From positions 1,473,268 to 1,537,267 of the forward strand of contig NZ_CM001776.1 in the NCBI RefSeq assembly GCF_000332275.1: a stretch of DNA of 64,000 nucleotides, in the 5' to 3' direction. Position numbers and translations under genes: made by a program. Source of the stretch: Synechococcus sp. PCC 7336 (GTDB lineage: Bacteria > Cyanobacteriota > Cyanobacteriia > Thermostichales > PCC-7336). Below the pieces are notes generated by a model. It was not told the DNA's origin. It saw nothing but the letters and a program-made list of their open reading frames with translations, and did not search any database. This document shows, one piece after another, positions 27,335 to 37,576 of this stretch; the first letter of the stretch is position 1; the number at the start of each line of letters is the position of its first letter.

Positions 27335-28042
27335 ATGTATCTTGAGATCTATGGAATTGGTCGGCATTTGTGGAATACTTTGCCAGCTTATGGGAAATTG
27401 CTGCTAGTAATCTACACAGTCTCAGGCTCAGTATTAGTCTATCGCTATGTGTTTGGCGCTATCATGAAGTACCGTGTATCAAAAGGCTTACTTCCTGATA
27501 GATTGAAAGAGTTTCCTGTCTACCAAACTAGCAGACAAAGATATACAGAGGTTAAGACCCGTTGTAATAGTTTTGTTGCCCTAGCTCTCAATGGCCACTC
27601 TTCTATCCTTCGCTTGAGTTCCTCCGACATCAATGAGATGTCTTTAGTAGGGAAGAGTTGTAGTAAGACTTTGCCAGGGCGACACGATTATTACAAGATT
27701 GAGAATGGATATATCGTTCAGAGAAGAATCGAGTGGCCTGAGATGACGCGAGATGGATGCTGTACCACGAGAAGAGAAATTACTTTTTCAAAGCAGGGAG
27801 AGAATTGGCTGGAGAATTCGTATATTCTGAATGGTCAAGATCGCCTATTTAATAACTCCAAGGAGTACCATTTGAGTGTAAGGTTGCGTGACTCAGAGTT
27901 CATCTCAAACATTCTTGGAGGAACAAGATATACTAGTATTTTAAAAAGATCTGACTCAGAAATATATAAAGAATACATGACATTGACAAAAGCTTTCAAA
28001 GAGATAAAAATTGAAGGTGACAGGCTCGTTTTTGTCTCATAG
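27335..28042 (+). CDS. Second membrane-anchored candidate immunity protein (copy A1')
   Basis: 235 residues, clearly a paralogue of the preceding gene: identical stretches such as YRVSKGLLP, SSILRLSSSDINEM, PGRHDYYKIE and RREITFS, with the same N-terminal membrane helix. It has no RHS tail of its own upstream, so it resembles an orphan immunity gene kept after its partner tail was replaced. The 3' end lies 57 bp before the truncated second RHS copy begins. Confidence 0.7.
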   Translation: MYLEIYGIGRHLWNTLPAYGKLLLVIYTVSGSVLVYRYVFGAIMKYRVSKGLLPDRLKEFPVYQTSRQRYTEVKTRCNSFVALALNGHSSILRLSSSDINEMSLVGKSCSKTLPGRHDYYKIENGYIVQRRIEWPEMTRDGCCTTRREITFSKQGENWLENSYILNGQDRLFNNSKEYHLSVRLRDSEFISNILGGTRYTSILKRSDSEIYKEYMTLTKAFKEIKIEGDRLVFVS

Positions 28043-31000
28043 TCTTCTCCAGGGTAGTCGCACTTAGTTTCGTATTAATTGTACTTGATAAAACGTAGAG
28101 GCGTGGCGATCGAGCCGACCACTGGCCTGGTGAGCTGGACCCCTAGCGCCGCTCAAATCGGTCCGACCACGGTTGAAGTGACGGCGATCGACGATCGCGC
28201 TGCTGAAGTCAGCCAAACCTTCAGCCTCGACGTGGTAGCAGCCGCCCCCAACGATGCCCCCGCGATCGTTTCCACCCCGCGCACCCGCACAAAGGTGGGT
28301 TCGCCCTACTTCTACACAGTCCAAGCCAACGACCCCAACGGCGACCCCCTCAGCTTCACCCTGCTCGACGCCCCCGCAGGCATGACCGTCGATGCACAAG
28401 GCAATCTCGCTTGGCTGTCCACCCCCGACCAATTTGGCGACAACACCGTCACGGTTGAAGTGAGTGACGGTCGGGGCGGCATCGCGCAACAGAGCTTCAC
28501 CCTCTCGGTGGTGGCCCAGCGCCTCAATCAACCCCCCGAGATTACCTCGGTTCCCACCAGCTTCAGCGCCACGATTGAGAACGAATATGTCTATGACGCA
28601 GTGGCGATCGATGCCGATGGCGATCGCCTTTTCTGGAGTCTGGAGACCGCCCCCCCTCGGGTTGTCGTTAGATGCCCAAACCGGCACCCTACGCTGGACG
28701 CCCACCGCCGATCTCGTAGGTCGCCACGAAGTCGTCCTGCAAGCCACCGATAGTCAGGGAGCCTTTGTCTCTCAAGGGTTTACCCTCACCGTTCGCGGAG
28801 CCAATCTCCCCCCCGAAATCCTCTCGACTCCGCTCACTCAAGCAGCGTTGGGGCTCCCCTATGCCTACGCCGTCGTAGCACGGGATGAGGAAGGGGATAC
28901 CATTAGCTTCGCGCTGGAATCGGCTCCAGCGGGCATGACCATTGACGGCCAAACCGGTTTGATTAACTGGACTCCCGATACCCTTAGTCCGGTCGAGGTG
29001 ACGGTGGCGGCGAGTGATAGTCAGGGAGCCATCAGTCGCCAGAGCTACACGCTTGAGGTGACCGAAACGGCAGTGAATCAAGCGCCTGCCATCACCTCTC
29101 AGCCGATCTTTGTGGCAACGCCAGATACCCCCTACAGCTATCAAGTCACTGCTGCCGATCCCGATGCGGGGGATACTCTCACCTTCCAGTTGTTGGAGGG
29201 ACCGGCGGGAATGGCGATCGATCCGGCCACCGGGCTCTTGAGTTGGGACCCAACTGCTTTAGATATCGGCACGTTTAGCGTGTCGGTGGGGGTGGTGGAC
29301 GCTGGCGGTTTGGCTGGGGCTCAGCAATATACGCTGACGGTGTTGCCCAATACTGCTCCGGTGATTCTTTCCGCTCCGGTGACGCAAGCGGCGGCAGGAC
29401 AGATCTATCGTTACGACCTGCGAGCAGCAGACCCCGATGGAGATGCGGTGCAGTTTGAGTTGCTGCAGGCACCAGCTGGCTTGACGATTGATGGGTTGGG
29501 TCGCATTCGCTGGGAGCCCGGATTGGCGGATGCCGGTCCAGCCACTGTGGAAGTTCGGGCGACGGACGGGCGCGGCGGGATTGCGACGCAGCTCTTCGAT
29601 CTGACGGTGGCGGTGGACAATATTGCGCCGACGGTGGATGTGTTCCCCAGTCTTCGTCCGGTGGGAGTTGGGGAGAGTGTGACGCTGTTTGCGACGGCTG
29701 CGGACAATGTGGGGGTAGAGTCGCTCAGTTTGACGGTGAATGGGGTGGCGGTGCCTCTGGATTTGAATGGGTTCTATACGTTTGCGCCAGAGGTGGCGGG
29801 GGATGTGGTGGCGATCGCTACGGCCACGGATGCGGCGGGGAATAGTTCTCAGGCTCAGACGATTTTGCAGGTGCTCGACTTTAGCGATGCGGAAGCGCCT
29901 GTCATCGATCTGCCAGACTTGTCAGATTTAATAATCACCGCGCCCACCGACATTATCGGTACGGTGAGTGACGACAATTTGCAGTTCTACACGCTCTCGG
30001 TTGCCCCCATTGGCACTGAGAACTTCCAGGAAATCTTCCGAGGGACGACCCCAGTGGTGGATGGAGTGTTGGGGAGTTTTGACCCGACTTTGTTGCAGAA
30101 CGATGCTTACACATTGCGTTTGGAGGCAGTTGACGCAGGTGGCAATATCGTTTCGGTGGATCGCACTGCCAATGTTGCAGGCGAGCTCAAATTAGGGAAT
30201 TTCCAAATCTCCTTCACCGATTTAGCCTTGCCGGTGTCTGGCCTTCCCATCTTCCTTACTCGTACCTACGACAGCCTTAGCGCCAACAATAGAGATGAAC
30301 TTGGATTTGGCTGGCGTCTGGAATTCCGCGATACCGACTTGCGTACCAGTTTGGGACGAGATGAGACCTTCGAAATATTCGGTATCCGCACCGAAGCCTT
30401 CAATGAATCCACTCGAGTCTACATTACCTTGCCAGGTGGGAAACGAGAATCCTTTACGTTTGCCCCTACTATCGATCCGGTTTCAGCCTTCTTCCCCTCC
30501 ATTCCAGAAGGCGATCCAACCCTCTTCCGACCGGCCTTTAAAGCAGATGCTGGCGTAACCAGTACCTTAAAAGTGCAAGATGTGCGCTTGGGTCGCGATG
30601 CCAACGGCGATTTCTTCGGGCTGAATGGCGGTCGATACGATCCTGCCAATACTGACTATGGTTTTGGTGGTTTCTATGAACTGACAACCAAAGAAGGGGT
30701 TGTCTACCGCATTAATGCAACCACTGGCGATCTCGATACTGTTACGGATACCAACAGCAACGTCATTACCTTTAGCGATGATGGGGTCGCTAGCTCCACG
30801 GGCCAAGCGATCGTCTTTGAAAGAGATGCCAGTGGTCGCCTCTCTGCCGTCACCGATCCGAACGGTGCGTCCATACTCTACAGCTATAACGCTCTCGGGG
30901 ATCTGGTTGAAGTGACAGACCGCGAAGGGAATACCACTCAGTTGGACTACAGTATCGAGCGCGAACATTTCTTACAGAACATTGTCGATCCGCTAGGAAG

Positions 31001-34000
31001 AACGGGAGTTCGCAACGAATACGACGAACGAGGACGTCTCGTACAATTGATCGATGTAGCTGGTGAGACCATCGATCTGACTTACGATCCGGCTAATGCC
31101 ATCCAAACCACTGTCGATCGACTGGGCAATACGACGATCTCTGAATTTGATGTTCGGGGCAATACTGTCCGAGAAGTCGATGCCTTGGGTGGAATCACTA
31201 CTCGTAGTTTCGATGACGATAACAACGTTCTCAGTGAAACGAATCCAGACGGGGAAACTTCTACGTTTAGCTACGACAGTAACCGCAATTTACTCTCCCA
31301 GACCGATCCTTCAGACAATGGCTTTGTATACTCCTACAGTACCGCCAACCGCCTCAGCTCCACAACCGACGCTTTGGGCAATACAATCCTGTACGCTCGT
31401 GACAGTCGGGGAAATCTGACTGTAGTGACGGATGCCCTCGGCAATGTCACCCGCCACACATACGATCTCGCTGGCAACCGGACCTCAACCACCGACCCAG
31501 ATGGAAGTGTCACCCGATTCAACTACGATCGCTTTGGCAATCTCGTTCTCGAGGTCGACGCTCTCGGCAACGAGACGGCGTCCACTTTCGACAGCAGTGG
31601 CAACCAACTAACTGAAACTAGGACCCGTACTAGTGCCACAGGAGTCGAGACCGCCACCACTATCTTCACTTACGACGCTAATGACAATCAAACCTCGGTA
31701 CTAGATGCTGAAGGGAACCTCATCCAGATGGAATTCGATGCTTTGGGAAACCTGACCGCAACGATCGATGCCTTGGGGCGGCGGACGGATCGGGTTTATG
31801 ACGAAGAAGGGCGACTAATCGAAATTCGTAATCCCGACAGCACCGTCGAGACCTACGCCTACGATGCCGAAGGCCGACAAATCTCTGCCAGCGATCGGGC
31901 GGGAAGGACGACTACCTTTGTCTACGATGCCTTGGGTCGCCGAGTTGAAACGATTTTCCCCGACGCTACGCCAGAGACTCAGGATGACAATCCCCGTCGC
32001 CGCGTCGAATACGATCGCCTCGGGCAAGTAACAGCTCAAATTGACGAATTGGGGCAACGGACCGAATACGATTACGACGAGGCCGGCCGACTGATTCGCG
32101 TCCTGCTCAGTGATGGTGCCGTTGAAACCTTCGAATACGACGCTGCGGACAATCAAATTGCCGCGACCGATGCCCTCGGTCGCACCACACAATTTACCTA
32201 CGATGCCCTCAATCGCCCGATAGAAACGCGCCTGTCTGATGGTAGTACGATGCTCAGACGATACGACGTTAACGGTAATTTAATCGAGGAAATCGATCCG
32301 AGCGGCCAAAGTACCCGTTTTGAGTACAATGACCTCGATCGCCTCACGGCTGTAGTCGATGCCTTGGGCGGGCGGACAGTATATGCCTACGACGAACTCG
32401 GCAACTTGGTTGCCCAGCAGGATGCCAACGATAACCTAACGCAATACGAGTTTGATAATCTCGGACGACGCACGGCGATTGTACGCCCCTTGGGTCAACG
32501 CTCCACTGCCACCTACGATGCCGTCGGCAATCTAATCTCGTCCACCGACTTTAACGGCAACACGACAACGCTGGAATACAACCTCGCGAATTTCTTAATA
32601 TCCCAAGCTTTCGACGATGGCTCGACGATCGCCTACACCTACACACCTACTGGAGAACGAGAAACTGTCACTGACAGCAGCGGCACGACAACGTATGTCT
32701 ACGACGAACGTCAGCGGTTGCTCTCCCGCACCGAGCTGGACGGACAGTTTGTCACTTACACATATGACTTGGCAGGTAATATCGCTTCGGTTTCAACAGC
32801 AACCGGAACGACGCAGTACACATACACATCGCGCAATCAACTCGCTAGTGTCATTGACGCTAATGGTGGGACGACAAATTACAGCTACGATCCCGTCGGC
32901 AACCTCCTTGAAGAGAGATTGGCGAATGGCTCCGTAGTTAGCCGCACATACGACGTCCTCGATCGCGTTTCGAACTCGCAAACAGCCGATAGTAGTGGTA
33001 CCTTACTGGCCAGCTATATCTATACCTTTGATGCCAACGGCAACCGTACCTCCGTCAGCGAGCTAGACGGACGCAGCGTAGATTACACTTACGACGAGCT
33101 CCAACGCCTTGTCGCAGAACAGATGACCAATCCCAGCATTGGCGATCGCACCATCTCCTATACCTACGATGCTGTCGGCAACCGTACCACTCGGACAGAC
33201 TCGCTTGATGGCATCACTACCTACAGCTACGACGATAACGATCGCCTGCTAAGTGAAGTCCTCGCCGGAGACACCACCACCTACAGTTACGACAACAACG
33301 GTAATTTAGTCGCAGAAATTGGGACAACTGCACAAACTACTTACAGATGGAACGCACGCAACCTCCTCTCTGCAATTGAAATCGTCGACGCCACCAGCAT
33401 TCGACGCACCGACTATACGTACGATGCCGACGGCTTGCGTACAGGCGAAGTGACAGACGGTCGGGCCACTCGCTTCTTACTGGATACTAATCGGGCCAAC
33501 GCTCAAGTCTTAGTGGAGCTGGCTTCAGACGGCACTCCTCAAGTTTCTTATACTTACGGCCTCGCTCTCATCTCTCAAGATCGCGATGGCAGCCAGTCAT
33601 TTTATCTCCATGACGAACATAGCGGCGTCCGAGCCCTAACAGATGCCTCTGGATTAGTGACCGATAGCTATATCTACGATGCCTACGGCGAGATCGTTCA
33701 GGCGATCGGTCTCACCGAAAATGTCTATCTTTACCGTGGCGAACAGTTCGACACAGACTCAGGGCTGCAATACCTCCGCGCCCGCTACTACGATCCCGGC
33801 ATCGGTCGATTTACTAGCACCGACCCCTTCGAAGGGTTGCTGACATCGCCGATATCTCGCCACCGATACCTATACGCCAACGACAACCCCATTACATTCT
33901 TGGACCCGAGTGGTGCAATATCAATCACCGCAGAACGAGGGGCAGCCGACCAGATTTTTGCCACCCTGCAGCGAATTAATTGGAATCGTGTAGTCGGCGT

Positions 34001-34307
34001 CGGATCAATTGCCCTCGGTGTTTTGGCGTCGCTCCGTAATGGCTTTATCCGATGGTCCGGGACATCGCGCTCTTTTGGAGCCAACGTCCCCGCGTTGGAA
34101 AGTATGACAGGGATATTCGGTTCTGCAGGATTCACTCTTGTTGATACCACATCCGAATGTGCGGTCGGACTCAATACTGGCTTCACTCCTCTGGAAGTCA
34201 GCGCGAGGTACGTTCTTGCCACCATCGGAGCCGGTATCCCTATTGATGGTTCTGCTGGGCCGAGTGTCACCCTAGACATCGCGGGAGAATTCGAAGCATT
34301 CACTAAG

Positions 34308-35167
34308 AGCGTGTCTGAAAAGGTCAGCAGATAAAGTTGAGAGGCTGAGTTAGAGCCTCCCAACCAATGACACGCCAATCCTACGACACCGATCTAACCC
34401 CTGCCCAGTGCGAGCTTCTAGCTCCGCTATTACCGCCAGCTAAGCCAGGCGGTCGTCCCCGCAGCGTCAACGTTTTCGAAGTGGTCAATGCCATCTTCTA
34501 TCTGTTGAGAGCCGGATGTGCCTGGCGTCTGCTGCCCCACGACTTCCCCGCTTGGCAAACGGTCTACTATTACTTCCGTCAGTGGGAAGCCGATGGCACC
34601 TGGGAAGCTCTCAACCATGCTCTGCGCCAGCAACTGAGAGAAACGGTGGGGCGCAATCCTTCTCCCTCGGCAGCCTGCCTGGATTCCCAATCGGTCAAAA
34701 CAGCTGGTGCCGCTCAAGAAACAGGCTTTGATGGAGGCAAAAAAGTTAAAGGTCGCAAGCGCACTATCCTGGTTGATACGATGGGTCTACTGCTGGGTGC
34801 CAAGGTCCACAGTGCCCGACGCTCCGACCATGACGGCCTCACCTTGCTGGGGATTTGGTTTGCCAGTATGTGGAGTTGCTTGCAATTGATTTGGACCGAT
34901 AAAACCTTTGGTGGCAAATCTTTTGTGGCTTGGGTTGAGCAAGCGTTTGGCTGGACTATTGAAGTCGTACAACGGCCTGCTGAGCAAAAAGGGTTCCAGC
35001 TTTTACCTCGGCGATGGGTGGTTGAGCGCACCTTTGCCTGGTTTGGTCGATACCGTCGCTTGAGCAAGGACTACGAATATTTGCCCACTACGAGTGAGAC
35101 GATGCTTTACGCTGCTATGGTCAATCTCATGCTTCGTAGGCTGGCTTGAGACTTTTCAGACACGTTC
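34308..35167 (+). mobile_element. IS5-family insertion sequence
   Basis: 860 bp with terminal inverted repeats (left GAGCGTGTCTGAAAAGG; right end in reverse complement GAACGTGTCTGAAAAG) and a 3-bp target duplication TAA at 34,305-34,307 and 35,168-35,170. It interrupts the tail of RHS cassette 2. Confidence 0.9.
34367..35149 (+). CDS. IS5-family transposase
   Basis: 260 residues, intact. The N-terminal region (DLTPAQCELLAPLLPPAKPGG) is the usual IS5 DUF4096-type domain. The DDE domain shows DSQSVKTA with its Asp, HDGLTL and IWTDKTFGG, and the terminal WVVERTFAWFGRYRRLSKDYE with the catalytic Glu. It should be functional. It lies in the same orientation as the interrupted RHS frame. Confidence 0.92.
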   Translation: MTRQSYDTDLTPAQCELLAPLLPPAKPGGRPRSVNVFEVVNAIFYLLRAGCAWRLLPHDFPAWQTVYYYFRQWEADGTWEALNHALRQQLRETVGRNPSPSAACLDSQSVKTAGAAQETGFDGGKKVKGRKRTILVDTMGLLLGAKVHSARRSDHDGLTLLGIWFASMWSCLQLIWTDKTFGGKSFVAWVEQAFGWTIEVVQRPAEQKGFQLLPRRWVVERTFAWFGRYRRLSKDYEYLPTTSETMLYAAMVNLMLRRLA

Positions 35168-35426
35168 TAAGGGCGAGTTGGGACCCGATCCGTTCTTACT
35201 CACCCCCTTCACTGTGCAGCTGGATGTCAATACCTCTGCTGCCGGAGGCGGACAGATCGTTAGCTTCCTCATGGGAGTTGGTGCTGCTACAATCGCCGCG
35301 CCTACGTCTGCCATACCCGCTGTATCCGCAAGTATCAACGGAGGACTTTCGCTACCCGTTCCGGGAACAATTGTTCGCCATCCTTGTTCATTATAGCCTG
35401 CACGATTCGTGGCCGATGGTTAATAA

Positions 35427-35594
35427 TACTTACACAATCTTTTCGACTTAGCTTTCAGTAATTATGGGGAAGTTACAATTGATTTCCACATTAAAAAGAT
35501 GAGTTCTAGATATGCTGAGGACTGGAAGTATATTTGCATGCCTAGTGAATTACCTAGACTAGTATGCGCCTTTGGTGAAAAGGAGAGTAAGTGA
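35427..35594 (+). pseudogene. Short gene remnant ahead of the ankyrin gene
   Basis: An open frame of 55 codons (includes NYGEVTIDFHIKKMSSRYAE and DWKYICMPSELPRL) ends in a TGA that overlaps the GTG of the ankyrin gene. It has protein-like composition but no start codon at its 5' end. It could be the 3' end of a lost immunity gene; I do not recognise it. Confidence 0.3.
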
Positions 35595-36664
35595 ATCAGA
35601 TTGATAGCATAGCTGCGTTGCAGGCGATCGCGATTCTCTTTGCGATTGTTCTTCTAGGGCCGTCAGTGCTCAACTGGATTCTGGGCTGGTTTGCCACCAA
35701 GACACTGAGCGAAGTTGGAGATCTCGTCGATCCACCTTCTCCTTTCAAAGCCGCCACCTCGGGCAATATTGCCCAACTAGATGAGTGGCTCGCCACTGGT
35801 GCCTCTATCGATAGTCAAGATACCTATGGCAGAACCCCTTTGCACTGTGCAACTGCTGCCAGACACCTAGATGTCATGGATTGGTTACTCCAGCGGGGGG
35901 CTAGTTTGGACTTCAAAGTACGAGGAGATATGACGGTGTTGAATATCGCTGCGTCTTCTCAATGGCGAGAGGGGGTGGAGTTATTGCTCCAATATGGCGC
36001 TGAAATGGAGCCTGCTGCTGCCGCATTACTCGGCGATCTGGATTATTTCAGGACTTATCTGGATCGGGGCGGCGGCTCAAACGACGAATCCTCAGGACGT
36101 CCTTTACTTTATCTGGCAGCGTTCAATCGCGATATCGAGATGGTTCGCTTACTGTTGGATACTGGAGCAGATGTCAATAGTTGCGATCGCAATCTAGGGT
36201 GGACAGCACTACATTTTGCAGCCCAAAGCCAGTCCAAACTTGCTGAATTATTGCTCCAGCAAGGGGCAGATATAGAACGACAAGATAAATGTCGTCTGAG
36301 GCCCCTTCATGTCGCCGCCTCAAATGGTGCAGCCGATATTGTGGGAGTTCTGCTGGATAATGGTGCCGAAATTGAAGCAAACAGCAATGCTGGCACTCCC
36401 TTACAAGCTGCTGCTACAAAAGGGCATGCCAATGCAATCAAAATTCTCTTGGAACGAGGGGCGATTTGCGATCGACGTAATGGTATGGGAGAGACACCGC
36501 TTCATTTAGCTGTGGAAAAAGGGCATCTTGAAGCTGTTCGAGTTTTGCTTGAGTGGGGGGCAGATGTCAAGCTGAAACCGGCTCCCTTTCTAACGCCAGT
36601 TGCTCAATTAACGAGTGACGAAGCGATCAAACAACTCTTATATCAATACGGAGCATCTGCCTAA
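35591..36664 (+). CDS. Membrane-anchored ankyrin-repeat protein, candidate immunity protein
   Basis: 357 residues from a GTG preceded by GGAGAG. An N-terminal membrane segment (ALQAIAILFAIVLLGPSVLN) is followed by about nine ankyrin repeats (for example YGRTPLHCATAARHLDVMDW, GWTALHFAAQSQSKLAELLL, LRPLHVAASNGAADIVGVLL, GETPLHLAVEKGHLEAVRVL). Ankyrin-repeat proteins are known immunity proteins in polymorphic toxin loci. Here the gene follows the tail of RHS cassette 2 in the slot where the other tails have the small membrane proteins. Immunity is inferred from position. Its TAA stop is also the target duplication of the next MITE. Confidence 0.8.
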   Translation: MNQIDSIAALQAIAILFAIVLLGPSVLNWILGWFATKTLSEVGDLVDPPSPFKAATSGNIAQLDEWLATGASIDSQDTYGRTPLHCATAARHLDVMDWLLQRGASLDFKVRGDMTVLNIAASSQWREGVELLLQYGAEMEPAAAALLGDLDYFRTYLDRGGGSNDESSGRPLLYLAAFNRDIEMVRLLLDTGADVNSCDRNLGWTALHFAAQSQSKLAELLLQQGADIERQDKCRLRPLHVAASNGAADIVGVLLDNGAEIEANSNAGTPLQAAATKGHANAIKILLERGAICDRRNGMGETPLHLAVEKGHLEAVRVLLEWGADVKLKPAPFLTPVAQLTSDEAIKQLLYQYGASA

Positions 36665-36775
36665 GAGCGTGTTTGAGAAGTCTACCGTCCTACGAAGGAA
36701 TAGGGGTTCCAGACATCAACTCCGAACGCGAGAATTAGGGTTTCAGGCTTCTTAGCTACCTTTTCAAACGCCCTC
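36665..36775. mobile_element. MITE related to the IS5-family element
   Basis: 111 bp with inverted ends (left GAGCGTGTTTGAGAAG; right end in reverse complement GAGGGCGTTTGAAAAGG) and a TAA duplication at 36,662-36,664 and 36,776-36,778. The ends and target resemble those of the IS at 34,308-35,167, so that transposase probably mobilised it. It carries no coding capacity. Confidence 0.75.
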
Positions 36776-36897
36776 TAAGAGGCCATCATTAGACCTCTTG
36801 CAAAAAAGTTTTGTGATAGAATGGCTGACTTTTCGCTCCGCTGAAGGACTGGCGGATGTAGCGCTAGATATGGCATACAACAGGACGAGAAACATTG

Positions 36898-37269
36898 ATG
36901 TTGCTGCCAATGAACTACGAATCGGCCCAACGACTCCACCCCAACTCGTTTAAACGGCGATTTGGCGTGCGTCGCGACACCTTTAAACGCATCCTCAAAG
37001 CCTTAAAAGGGCAAATGCCTCAACCCTCAGGGCGGGGTCGAAAGCCAAGCCTCAGCCTGGAGGACCGCGTCTTGGTGGCTTTGGAGTATTGGCGAAAATA
37101 TCGCACATACTTTCATCTCAGTACCGATTGGGGGGTGTCCGAATCGACTATTTGCCGCATCGTGCATTGGGTCGAGGATGCTTTGATGAGCTCTGGCTTG
37201 TTTCGTTTGCCCGGTAAGAAGCGCTTAATCCGGCGTGGTTCAACCATGTGGATTTGTCAATGGCGATGA
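36898..37269 (+). pseudogene. Truncated transposase with N-terminal helix-turn-helix
   Basis: About 123 residues containing the helix-turn-helix part of an IS5-like transposase (FKRRFGVRRDTFKRILKALK, RGRKPSLSLEDRVLVALEYW, then TDWGVSESTICRIVHWVED). The DDE catalytic domain is missing: the frame ends shortly after KKRLIRRG. It is an IS fragment. Confidence 0.7.
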
Positions 37270-37474
37270 CGCTCGTGTGAACGATCTTAATCTTCAAACA
37301 TTTTATACTATCCTTAAAGTACTCAGAGCAGTGCGATCGTGAAATCTCCTCGACAATCAACCATCCGTAGTCATCGTCGTAACGACGCCACACTTTCCTC
37401 ATTCGTTGTGAAGGTGCTGCGCCGCAATCAAATATAACGTAGTTGGTAAACCACTCACAGAACCACGCACGCGG
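37265..37474 (-). pseudogene. Unidentified gene fragment between IS elements
   Basis: A minus-strand frame with protein-like composition (AWFCEWFTNYVIFDCGAAPS, then RMRKVWRRYDDDYGWLIVEE) has no proper start and is cut by the IS fragment on its 3' side. It might be a remnant of an accessory or immunity gene. No family is recognised. Confidence 0.3.
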
Positions 37475-37576
37475 TCACAGCTGAAGAATCTATCGATGAA
37501 TTCTCAATCGCTTTATACTCCTTTCTTTTCTAAAGTTACACAAAACCCTGTCGAAATCCAAGAGAATTTCATGGTC

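Larger units (their letters stand above)
28099..35396 (+). pseudogene. Orphan RHS cassette 2 (5'-truncated, frameshifted, IS-interrupted)
   Basis: Similarity to the intact gene begins abruptly at 28,099, inside the second Ig-like repeat of the seven-repeat array. The frame continues to about 28,656, where the C6 tract of the intact gene is C7, shifting the frame. From there the frame is open to the IS at 34,308. It is close to the intact gene up to the LRLEAVDAGGN region and then diverges through its own YD repeats and core (YLRARYYDPGIGRFTSTDPF). Its tail starts after DPSG at about 33,914. The tail is cut by the IS5-family element and resumes at 35,168 (GELGPDPFLLTPFTVQLDV) to a TAG at 35,396. 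No promoter or start codon is evident. Confidence 0.85.
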
